This document shows, in pieces, positions 21,398-32,110 of a stretch of DNA of 64,000 nt (position 1 is the first letter of the stretch; each line of letters begins with the position of its first letter). The translations under genes and the position numbers were made by a program. Source of the stretch: Temnothorax longispinosus (lineage: Eukaryota > Arthropoda > Insecta > Hymenoptera > Formicidae); the NCBI RefSeq assembly GCF_030848805.1, contig NC_092367.1:2294001-2358000 (forward strand), read 5' to 3'. The notes under the pieces were generated by a model. That model made no database searches. It saw only the letters and a list, made by a program, of their open reading frames with translations, and had not been told where the DNA came from.

Positions 21398-23300
21398 CTC
21401 TCTTTCTAAAAGATTCTCTCAAGAAAGCTCTTTATGTTATCTGTTATCTGCTTGTAGATATATCTAGTATAAATGAAGTCGCTATAATATCCTGTAAAAG
21501 AAATGTAAAAGATATCACGAAAAAGAGATCATAACGTTTTCTCAAAGTAATAATGTTAATATAACACGCATTTGCAGTTTAATTTTAGCAGCAGGATCTT
21601 TTACAAGATTACAACCTCCGTAGTTATTCTGTAATCTGTGCTATATTTTGTAAGAGCCAGTATTATTGTGTGATATAGCACAGAAGCTTGCAGAGACATT
21701 GACTTTAGGTTTATGTCTTTTTAAATTTGATTTCTAATCGTTTTTAACCCTTCGTATACCCTGCATACGTTTTTTCGTTACCTTCTTAGCGCAACTGTGA
21801 GTCTATCACGTTTGACGCTATTTTTCCTTACTAAAGTATTTTAAAAAATTTGAAAAAAATTCACAGAACATCTCTGTCTACATTGTAGTTGACGATTTTA
21901 TAGTCATTTTGATAAATATCGTTTATTTAATATTTTCTCGCAGAGGCTTGCAAGTATGCACACGAAAAAAGTCAACTTTGATTACATTCATTAAATAAAA
22001 TATTTACCTCGTGTCCGGGCAGCGCCTTTAGGCGTTCTCATTATTAACATATTACATTAATTAATATTAATTAATATTAATTGTAGTTAGTTAATATTAA
22101 TTAATATTATTAATATTTATTGTATAATAAATTTGTTGCTGCGTTGTTTTTAATATTTTCCAGTTAATATATCATTACAAGATTTTTAAATACTTTAAAG
22201 ATGTGTTATAGACAAGTACTTACAGGTAAGAAGGAAGCGTCAGAGTCAGAGGCTCGCCACGTACGACTAGTCCATTCAATTATCAATGTCAAGTAACGTG
22301 GGCACGATACTATACCTTGGATGAGTGATCGATCAGCTGAGAGAACTTTTTTTTATCAAATTCAAGAGTTCTTGAAGATATCATTTATATGATGTCCTTA
22401 TCTTCTCTAAAATCGATGCATTAGCCAACAATATGACATCATTATGTTATCTTCCAGATGGCGTTGTAAGATGTCAGCTTTCTAGATGTGAGCTCTTTTC
22501 GATAACATATTACTCACTGGGATCTAATTAATGAAATAAAATCTCAAAGTGTGTCCAATATTTTATTTATCATTCAACACACTACTACAAATTTTGCAAT
22601 CTTCTGAAGAATTTGCGAATTAAAAAGGAAATTAATTTGGTCTTTAAATCAGATAATACAAGTTGTAATCAAAGTATGTGTATATCAAATTTACTAATGT
22701 TAAAACGTTAAAACGTCCTATCTCTCGTACGTATAATATATTTTATATTCCGTTCTCTATGCCTTCCCACTTCGATGGCGTGGTTAAACGTACAAATGCG
22801 AGATTTAGTGTGATAATATCCTGTGCTCCGCGGACCTGCCTCAATAGCATCCGCTATAGCCCTGATTTGAGCATGCGGATGTGATACTTGGACGACTATC
22901 TTACCCCGATACCGAGTGCTCTTATTCAAATGGAACGACAGGGTGTTCCTTCCGATCCCGTTCGACCGTGATTGAACCCTCGGCGCTCTCGCAGCATTAT
23001 TATTGATAAACGTTTTTCGGGCAAAACGTATCCGGGAATCAATGAAATCTTTCTCTATCACATAAGTAAACGATACCAAGGAAAGAGAAAAGAAGTGCAC
23101 TTTGCTTATTCCGATAAGATATAAAATTTATTTGCAAATTATCTTACAATATTATTAACTTGAAGTAAATAAACGACAAGTAAATAAATTCAAATAATAA
23201 ATTGTTCCATTGATGCTTTAGTAGTCTTTCCTAAACTTTTCTCTCGTTTTATAAAAATTGTGAACAGTGCATCACTGCCAGATTTCTTCGTGAAACTATA
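20941..23300. other. AT-rich spacer
   Basis: No supported gene. A long GA microsatellite lies at 21,355-21,398, with TAATATTAAT-rich sequence at 22,040-22,140. An open minus-strand frame at 22,708-23,100 has no recognised domain. Confidence 0.35.
21355..21398. repeat. (GA)n microsatellite
   Basis: About 44 bp of GA repeat with one interruption. It is bounded on both sides by TCTTTCTAAAAGA-like sequence, so the flanks are a short direct repeat. Confidence 0.9.
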
Positions 23301-24980
23301 TAACTTCAAGCGGGCTCCGTCGTTTCGCGGGACTGGACGATCAGGAAATCAGTAAGATAGATAGAGAAATAAAGATACAGAGAGGGAGAGAGACCGCGTC
23401 GACCGCGAGAAAGGGTTTAGGCCGGTGTGGAAATCTAAATCGGCGAGAGAGCACCGCGCTGTGTGCTGACCGCGCGGGCACAATTACCGGGCGGCGAGTG
23501 TCGAGGAACCCCATTTTATATATTAATAGTCGAGATAGCCGCCTGTGTGTGTCACGTTACCGAGAGGGCCACCTCGGGTTAGGACGGGCGGGAGCCAGGG
23601 GGACGCGCGGTCTCGGAGGATCGTTGTTGGGAAGTGGAAGAGAGATCGGGAAGAGGGAGGAGATCGGCTCTCGCGCGCGCAAGAGAGAGAGAGAGAACGA
23701 GAGGGCTCGAGAGGCTCGTACGATCGATCGAGGGAGATCGAACGATCGGATTCGCGGGACGGGCAGAGGGGGGAGCCTCGAGGGGAGCCTCGAAATGATA
23801 GATACGAGGACGGTATAACCGCGCGCGGACCCCTTGCATCTACATGGTAGCCTCAGTTCCAGTTCGCGATGGAGGCTACTTGCTCCTTCTGCCACTAGGT
23901 AGTTGTGCACTCCTTACCACAGGGAGACCGACCAGAGCGTGATAAAAAACAAAAGAGGGACAAGTCGAGGGAGAAGGGTGGACGAGATATAGAGAAAGCA
24001 AAAAAGAAAGCAGAAAGAGGGAACTGGTTCGAAGGGAACTGGAGTCGACGAAGAGACCGTTAGGAAGAAGACGAAGAACAAAACGGGTAACAAAAGAAGA
24101 AGAAATAAAAATCAGTGATAGAGGGGTAAAAGAATCGAAGGGGTGCGAGCCCAACGAAGAAGGGAGTCTCTCTCTCTCTCTTTCGGGGAGTCTTTCTTGA
24201 TCTGCTCTCCGTATTTCGGGGTACGTCTCCTCGAAGCCTTGTCTCTCGGCTTCCCGATCGGCGGTGACGGCGCGCGAGGGATGACGACTCGCGGTGGCGG
24301 TCCAAGACGAACGTCGTCTTCCGTCATTTCGTTATTTCGCAGCGCGAACCGCGCGTAATATACGCGCGTACACGTCGTCGTGGCGGAACGGAGGTGACCG
24401 GATGCCGGGCGGTGCAGTGATTCGATTGATTCGCTGAAGAGTGTTCGTGGCTTCCACCGAACTTCCGAGTGCCGCGTTAAGTGAGCCTACGTGTGCGTGC
24501 GTGGGTGCGTGCGTGCGTGCGTGCGTGCGTACGTTTGTGTCTCTATACGCTGGCGTGAACCGCGTACGTACATATGTGCGTGCTTGCGTGCTTGCGAACG
24601 AGGCGCTGATCGGGGGCTTATACAGTGACGCCTTGGGCGCTCTTGTGTACGTGCCGGGTTCGCGAAGGAAGGCCGAAGGCGGTGGAGTCCGAGGCTGATG
24701 GTCCACCCGAGGTGGTCCACCCAAGTGAGAGAGCGTCGTCATCGTCCTCGTCATCAGCCCCCATCTACGCGCTGTCGCATTTCAATCAGCGCGGTGCAGA
24801 GGAAGCGGCGGCCGGACGCGCGCGCCTCATCGGGCTTTCTTCGATTCCTCGCGGTATAGGAGTCCGCTGGACGTGAGATCGGCATCGGTAAGATCGAACA
24901 GGGGGATCGTTCGTTGATAAGATTGAAGAAGCACAAGGGAGTTTGCGGGTGTCTCTTCGCAGAATCTGACTTGACAAAAA
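23301..24980. promoter_or_regulatory. CpG-rich island, candidate 5' exon/promoter
   Basis: A sharp 1.7-kb GC- and CpG-rich block between AT-rich flanks, purine-rich on the plus strand, with a (GCGT)n tract at 24,492-24,533. No protein domain was found in any frame. Blocks of this kind precede coding exons elsewhere in the window (30.2-32.1 kb, 56.1-56.8 kb). It is therefore a candidate promoter/5' UTR, perhaps of the SLC22 gene downstream or of a gene not seen. Confidence 0.35.
24492..24533. repeat. (GCGT)n simple repeat
   Basis: About ten GTGC/GCGT tetranucleotide units with one interruption. Confidence 0.85.
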
Positions 24981-26409
24981 TTGGAAATTAAAACCCTTAT
25001 TTTAATGTGGACTTAATTAAATATTTAACTCTAATTATGATGAAGATAAATTGTCCTGTTGAAATTGATTACTTTAGAATTTGGAGTCTATAATAAAATA
25101 ATCTAATATGAATCGCTGATCAGTAATGCTAAAAATGCATAGTTACATAGTTGATTTATTAAATTATTATCTTTTGAAAATCAAAATGAATGGTATAAAA
25201 TGAGATATTGTGTTATAGGGATATCTCGTGCTTAAATTGGATTTATTGGCGTAAAGATTGACAGCGATATCCAGTCATGTTTTCGTCAAATAAATTGTAC
25301 GAAATTGTTATGCGTTTTATAAAATAACAGTATATATATACTATCTTCGTCAAGGAATGTTAGAGAAAATTTCTTAGAGTTTTTCCAGTGATACGAACAT
25401 CTGCATTTGCGACGTGTCTAATTAATTGAGTTTTATCCGCATTTTGTGACACGTCCGATCAGTTGGTACCTGCATTTTACATGTCCGATTAGTTGACCGC
25501 GTCAGAGAATCCACGTCATAGTGAGGTACGTCATCCGCCATCATTTCTCTTATCAGGCGCAGCTATTATACTATCGTTGGAATAGAGATGACTACATCCT
25601 TAATTTTGCCAGGTGCAAAAGTATATATAGGCGTCTATTAAAATTGATTTTAAAAGTTGATGCTTAATTGTATGTCATTGACATTGAGAGACATTGTAGA
25701 AAATTTATTTATTTATTTTGATTTCTTGCGGCGCAGTGATAAAACTGAAAATTCACCAGCTTACTATAATTATTTTTATAATATTCGGAAAAATGTGAGA
25801 GTAGATTTGCCAGCTCTATCTTACAACATTGTAAAGTATTGGTGACGTCTAAATTTATAGTATTATGTAGTTCGCTTTTTCATATTCGTTGTCGTAACAA
25901 AGTTTTACGAATAGGGTAGCATGGCTAATCATATTTCATTATACAACTTATGACTAAAACATAACGCAAGATGCATTATATATGCATTAGATTGGTGCAA
26001 AAGTTCAGCAGCTCTATCGAGAAAAGCATTTAGTGAAAGTTCCACGAAGTAAACAATGTCTTTTTATTTATCTTTAGATAAAAGTTTAATCTTTGATAAC
26101 TTTTATTAACTCGTTATTGATTATTGATTTTATTGGATGTGTTGCAACGAGTAACAATATTAAAAATTTAATAATAACGTCTTTGTGAAAACAAGCTATT
26201 TTTAAACCTAATTGGAAGATTGGAACACGCGTCAATTATTTTCTCAAGATATTTCTTGAGAATAAATTTGGAAAAATCGTAATTTAGGATTAGGATCTGC
26301 GCACAGTTTAAAAAATTATGCTTTGTAAAAAGGATATAATTTTTACCGTAGACATCCGCAGCTTGCATAAAGCATAAAGTTGTGAAAAAAAACTGTAAAA
26401 TTGCAAATG

Positions 26410-26760
26410 TCCTATATCGGGAACGGGAGCGCGAATCTAAGAAGAGTCACGTAGGCGCGTAGATTCGCGTGCATCGCGAACGCGCAGATGATAGAAATAG
26501 CGGGGAGGACGGAGCGGGGGATTGCGCCCAGTGAAGAAAGAGAGGGATGGGCAGAATGCGAAGGCGTGCGAAGCGGAATGACATTGTTTGCACCCGTGAC
26601 GTCACTCGTAATTGTAACGAACAATGAGAGAGGCACGACTCTGTGCGCTCGCGAGCCGCATGTGCCCCGGGGTCTAGGGTTACCTGACGTCAGTGGCAGG
26701 CTGACAGGCTAAATAGAAAAAAAAAGCGTCGTGGCTCTGGTCTTGCAACTGCAGGTTGAA
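26410..26760. promoter_or_regulatory. CpG island with two perfect CRE palindromes
   Basis: A 350-bp GC-rich island in AT-rich surroundings. It contains TGACGTCA at 26,597-26,604 and again at 26,685-26,692. This octamer is the full CREB/ATF site. The spacing and isolation suggest a promoter or enhancer. No coding sequence was recognised. Confidence 0.45.
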
Positions 26761-28831
26761 GGAAGCTGGTCGCAAATTAAAATTTTGATAAGCCGTGACA
26801 GCGTAATAAATAAACATTCTTATGCATTATTAAGCGATTCATTTTATCATTTATTTTCCCTTTCGTTTTAAAAACAAGCATTTTATTTTGTAAGAAATAT
26901 TTAATCGATTAAATTATAAAATTATTATCACTGATTATTCTTTGAACCGTAAATAATTTTGTTAATTAAAATTATTTTATAATAAGAACCAAAATTAAAA
27001 TTAAAATCGCTAATAGAGGAAATTATAAACTAATTTCCTCCCTTTCCTCTTCTATTTTAAATATGCAAACTTGGTAATGTTTATTATTATATATTATAAA
27101 TTAATTTCACTTGTCTCGAGCTTTATTCAAATTCTAGATTTCGTTTTGGTTAGAGGCAAAATATAAAAATTTGATTTATTGATGAAGGCGAGCGAGGCAG
27201 AATCCACTTGCCATTGTAATTCCAAAGATTAAGATCGCATTAACGCTCACGTTAGGTTATAACATTCATTCGCGATACGACAATGCATATGAGTTGATCG
27301 ACTGTTTTTAGTGCATATCATTATCAAAACATTGTAATAAGCCACACAAAATTTTCCAAATACAGAAGCATTGTTTTGCGCGAAAAAAAAAATGCATTGT
27401 CACACAGTTTGATGACAAAACTGTTGATTCCGTCAAACAAAATAATAAATGTCAACATTTCGTATCGCCCGAAACTTCCTCAAATTGCTTACACATGATC
27501 ATGCCACATCTTAACGAAATCCCGATAGGTCGTTTCCAGACGGTAATAAAATCTTGGCAACATTCTAAGTCCGTGCGAATCCTTATCGTCATTCGACGAG
27601 AAAAGACTTCTTTGAGAGGAAGATGGGCATGCGCCACAAGCTCGATTATCGACGATTTCGTGACGATATTAATTTATCGGCAAGCACGTGGGCATGCCAC
27701 GGTCTTATCTAGCCACAACTTGCATGTGCGATCATTTCATTCAGTTTGCTACGTTTCGCTGCCTTAAATATCTACCGTCTCTAAGCCAAAGAATCCTTGT
27801 ACGAAAGAAAGAGGAAAGACCTGCGCGCGGACGTTCATACAGAAAATTATGTAATATATTATAGAATTATATTATTTTTTTAATATGTTATTTTATAAAT
27901 ATTTTATAAACATATCGAAAATCATTAAGCACTCAAAGATATGGCGAAAACGTTTTATATCTTGCACGATAGAAATATGTATGTAGCAGATATTACGCAT
28001 CTTAGTATTGAAAAGTAATAGATGCTGCGATGGTTTATATACGAGATGCAACGCACAGTAAATCGTGACGCATAGACAGCTTCTTTACTTTATTAACGGT
28101 TTATAGCTGGGCTGGCTGGGCATATTAGTTAAATACGCAAACGATTCACGAACAACGTCGCGCGCATGTCAGAGATTTTTGTCTCTACGGAAAATAGGAA
28201 ATTACTTATATGGCGACGTAATTCGCGCCCGCAATCATCACGCCGGATGATCGTAATTTACAAACGTACTGGAAACGACCAGCGAAATGTGTTTATACAC
28301 CTGTACTTATCGTAGCCTACATCGGATGACGTAAATTTGAAGCATCGCACGTTATTATTCCCGTCGCTGCTCGATAGGAACGGATTTTTGCAGACGGAGA
28401 AACGGAACTGGTGCTTTGCAATAAGCGTTTCCTTATTCTGGTCATCGTCGCTCAGTGCGTTTGACATTTCACCTTTCGGAGGGATATTGCATCTGCATGC
28501 ATATTAGAGTAATTCATGCTAAACCATTCCCGTAACCATTTTAATTCGAGTTAACTAAACGGGGGTTCAATCAAATCTCAATTAATTTTAATTAATGGTA
28601 ATGGAAACAGTTAATGGATATATGTATCTTTATAGATGTTTCTTCCGTCATTTCACGCAGCTTTGAAACTTATTTCAATAATCGATTTGATTCAATCTGG
28701 TTTTTTTTTCCAAGTACACTTTGTAGAAAAGATGAAATGTCCTTTTCTTGAAGGAGGATTTGGGAAAAGAGGATAAAAGGGGTTAAAAGGGGTTAAAGAG
28801 CGCGGTTTTTTTTCGCTCCAAGCAAGCGAGA

Positions 28832-28894
28832 TTTACATTCGCACGTTTCAACGCAGAAAATAGCATAACAAGTTACAAACATAATAGGAAATAC
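28832..28894. repeat. Direct repeat, copy 1
   Basis: About 63 bp matching 29,004-29,065 with a few mismatches (shared TAGCATAACAAGTTACAAAC and ATAATAGGAAATA). Confidence 0.8.
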
Positions 28895-29003
28895 ACGCAC
28901 TGTTGTTGGAAAGCGTGAATCCGCATCTAACTGCACCATTGCTGTCCGCGACCATTATCCGCAGTTTTTTCAGCACGTGCTCGCCTTTGTAGATTTTGCA
29001 TAC

Positions 29004-29065
29004 TTTACATTCGCATGCCCCAACGCAGAAAGTAGCATAACAAGTTACAAACATAATAGGAAATA
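29004..29065. repeat. Direct repeat, copy 2
   Basis: Second copy, same orientation, 172 bp from the first. Confidence 0.8.
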
Positions 29066-30240
29066 ACGCGCGTGACCGTGACAATGATGATCTAATTATA
29101 TGGACTTACACGATTCAGTCGATTAATTCGAATAATAAAAGCGCGTGAAGCTCGAATTTTTTAGATGGTATCCATTTTGATATATGATCGAATATATAAG
29201 CTGAAAGACTGAGATTTAGACAACGCGATTAATTTCACACATATTTGTGATTATTTAAATATTATTATTTATCTTCACAGTCCATTGCACGAAATTATTT
29301 TAGACAAAAAAGTAACATAGATAAAAGTTCGAGATAATTGTATATTTATGTCTGCTGAGTATTCGCGTTTTTTGGATATTTGCGTTCATTAAATAATTAA
29401 TTAAAATTAATTTATCTTGTATGTATGTACATACAAGTCACGTCTGCTAAGAGCAGGCTTTACAAACTGTGTGTCTCATGCTATACTGGCATGATTTTGG
29501 CAGTAGCAAAGCATGATCTGCTGTGCCAGATGTAGAAATAAACTAAAAATCTAGCAGAATCTGATATCATGATATAGCAGATCTTGATGGCACGTTGTGC
29601 GCGTTTCTGCGATTATATATTGTGGCAGCAGAAAATAAGCCTTTATGAGGACGCAGTGGACAGGAATCTGCCGCATATTCATGTTTAGATCTGCATATTG
29701 TCGGTATTCTGCTAGCTATTTGGCTATTAGATCGCGCCGAGAAAAAAAATGTACGCGTACATGCATATATAATAAACGGAAGATTAAAACTTCGAGGAAG
29801 TCATTACACGGATTTAGAACGCTTCAATGATTACAAGGGTAAAGTGCTATGCGGATTTAAAACGTTCGAATAAGCAGGGCTTACAAAAGTAAGAATAGTT
29901 GATAAGTAGAAAGAGAACGATTATGAAGAATAAGAAGTATGACTGTATATTAACAAACCTGAATATCATGGATAATGAATTCTATAATACAAAATTCCGG
30001 CATTGCAATAAGAATCGTATTGTTACGTATTAAGTCGACAGGGAAAAGTTGAATCACATGAATATATATCTTCGAAACCTGTACAGACTTCGTCGATAAA
30101 AGATTTCATCATTTTCTCTAGAGGGAAAAATAAATAGGGAATTCCATGTTCTCCAAGAGGTAATTCCAAGAGGTAATCGTTTGATATTTGTGATATTTAT
30201 TGGCGACATATCACTTCTCTAGAATATAACGCGTTTTCTT

Positions 30241-31920
30241 GGGAAGACGCGGATGCGATCCTTAATGTCAAATCCGTCGGCGCTACGTTGCTCGTGCCAT
30301 GATCGCGCGCGTCGCACGCGGAAGCTAACGAGCAGCGGAGTACTTACGACAGACAAATAGCGTTCGCTACGAAGGGAATTTCGTTTGCAGAAAGAGGGAG
30401 CGAGAGAGACAGACCGAGAGAGAGATAGAGAAGGACGGAGAAGTGGCGAGGCGGACGAGCGTACGGAGACTGCGACGACGACGGCGGCGGCTCTCGATCG
30501 GCCGAGAGAGGAGGTGGAGAGACACTCCGACGAAGATGATGTTCGGTAGGATCAGAAGAGAGGAGGTCTTCTCCGGCAATGGCTGATCGTCGTGGCCGCG
30601 ATGCCCGCGGCGTATGAGCCGCTCTTATCGCGAGGACGACGACGTTAACGCTCTGCCCGCAGCGACCGGGGATCCACGCGGGGATCTACGCGCTCGTGAT
30701 CTCGCGAAAACGTGACGTGGTGGGCGGACGCGGTGCGTGAACGAGGATGAAGGGACGGTCCCTCGAGGCCCCGCGAAACGAGGAGCCGGCTGCGTTATTG
30801 TCGCGAGTGAGTCGCGAGAGCGGTGTCGAGGAGTGTTAACAATTGCGGCCTACCGCGGCGGCCGAGTGCGGGAGAAACGCGCGTTCGTTAATAAACGCGT
30901 GCACACGTTAACAAAGAGACCGAGAGAGAGGAGGAGAGAGGGAGACGGCGAGAGTCAATCAGACACTTCCGTAAACAGACTGAGGTATGAATGGGCACCG
31001 CGATGAGCGCGCGCGTGCGATCAGGTGAATCGGTGATCATCAATGAGAGAAGTTTGCGCGATCGATTGTAGGACTTAAACCCCGCGGAGTGCGCTTTCGA
31101 TGACACTTGAGACTACTCGAGGCGATCTCGTCGAGTAGTAATCCCCTTATTACCGCGAGAAGACGCGGTCAACAGTCGCGAAGCGATTTTCGCAGGAGGG
31201 TTGTCGAAAAGCGGAGACTAACTCGATCCCCTCGAGACAGCGCCAAGTGGTGGAGGATCGACTGAGGTCAGACCGACTCGGCGATCGAGCGAAGCGGCAG
31301 TTATCACTTTCCTTTCCCGTCAGCTTCCTTCCTCTCGTCTTCGAGTCCTCGCGATCGAGGACCAAACTGATCGATGTTCGCGTCGCGATCGACTTGGCGC
31401 TCTCGGTGTTGAGCTCTTCGTCGAAGGGGAGCTCCTCGTCGGTGTTGATCAGACTCAACACAAGATTCGTGCGACATGAGACATGAAGTGCAACGCGCTC
31501 GTCGCAGCCGGATGCAGATCGGTATCTCGGACCCGATCAACCGCGACTCGTTAGGTTTAACAGCAGTGATCTCGGTGGTACCGTGCGCGACCTTGTGCCC
31601 CGTATACCCGGTGGTGAGACGCGCGTTGTAGCACGCGCTCCGAATCGCGGAAAGCCCGCCGCTCTTGAAACAGCCCGATTCGGCACGCTCGGGGGGTACG
31701 TCGGAGTGAGGCAGCCGGACGGCAGGAGGACGAGGGGGCGAACGAGGGGGAGGACGAGGAGAAAAAGGAGGAGAAGGTGGAGGAGGAGGAGGCGGGGGTG
31801 GAAGAGACGAGGGAGGGTAGAGGCAAGCCGCCAAGGAGGAGGAAAACTTCCTTGGTGCGCGGTCTCGGACGAAGGGGGCGAGAAACGTGCGTTTGTAATT
31901 CGGCGTGGCTGCCTTCGAGG
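30241..31920 (+). promoter_or_regulatory. CpG-rich 5' flank / 5' UTR of the SLC22 gene
   Basis: A 1.7-kb GC-rich block directly upstream of the first coding exon, rich in GA runs and CGACGA-type repeats. Several upstream ATGs are present. A long antisense open frame here is a by-product of base composition. The transcription start is not resolved. Confidence 0.5.
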
Positions 31921-31936
31921 ATGAGCGACGGCGGTC

Positions 31937-31985
31937 ATGCCGTGTAATTCGAAGGTGTACCACGCCACCGTCGCATCGTGCACGA

Positions 31986-32026
<41 letters not shown>

Positions 32027-32110
32027 TCCGCCGCCGCCGTGCTGGTCGTCCACACCGTCGTGGTCAAACTGTTGAGACACGGCAGAGTCGCGGCATCGCC
32101 GGAAAGATGA
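31937..32110 (+). CDS. Valine-rich upstream ORF overlapping the SLC22 start
   Basis: The ATG at 31,937-31,939 opens a 57-codon frame that ends at TGA 32,108-32,110. That stop overlaps the main start codon as ATGA. Codons 18-27 are ten consecutive GTC (Val) from the trinucleotide repeat, inside a longer hydrophobic run (about residues 17-43, only Ile, Val, Ala, Ser, Leu, His, Thr), which would be membrane-spanning. The tail is basic. An earlier 8-codon uORF lies at 31,921-31,947. The frame could be a translated micropeptide or a regulatory uORF with termination-reinitiation, or it could be chance. Transcription across it is inferred. Confidence 0.4.
31988..32017. repeat. (GTC)10 repeat
   Basis: Ten perfect GTC units, followed by GCC/GTC/GCC variants to about 32,039, some 90 bp upstream of the SLC22 start codon. 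Confidence 0.9.

Larger units (their letters stand above)
24981..30240. other. Long AT-rich non-coding stretch
   Basis: No supported gene in 5.2 kb. It contains the CRE-bearing GC island at 26,410-26,760 and the direct repeat at 28,832/29,004. Short open frames here have no domain or codon pattern I trust. Confidence 0.4.

Noticed and set aside
22708..23100. 130-codon minus-strand frame
   Set aside because: No recognised domain, no splice context and no similarity I can recall.
25983..26002. TTAGATTGGTGCAAAAGTT, like a mariner terminal repeat
   Set aside because: Only about 19 bp match from memory, and no partner end or transposase was found nearby.
31304..32080. 258-codon minus-strand frame with a run of Asp
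   Set aside because: It is the antisense of the GC-rich 5' UTR and its GTC repeat. It has no domain, and the Asp run is just the complement of GTC.
31978..32106. Arg-rich in-frame extension upstream of the SLC22 ATG
   Set aside because: The extension has no ATG (it would begin at GTG). The conserved MSSIDFDE start at 32,107 is the first in-frame ATG.
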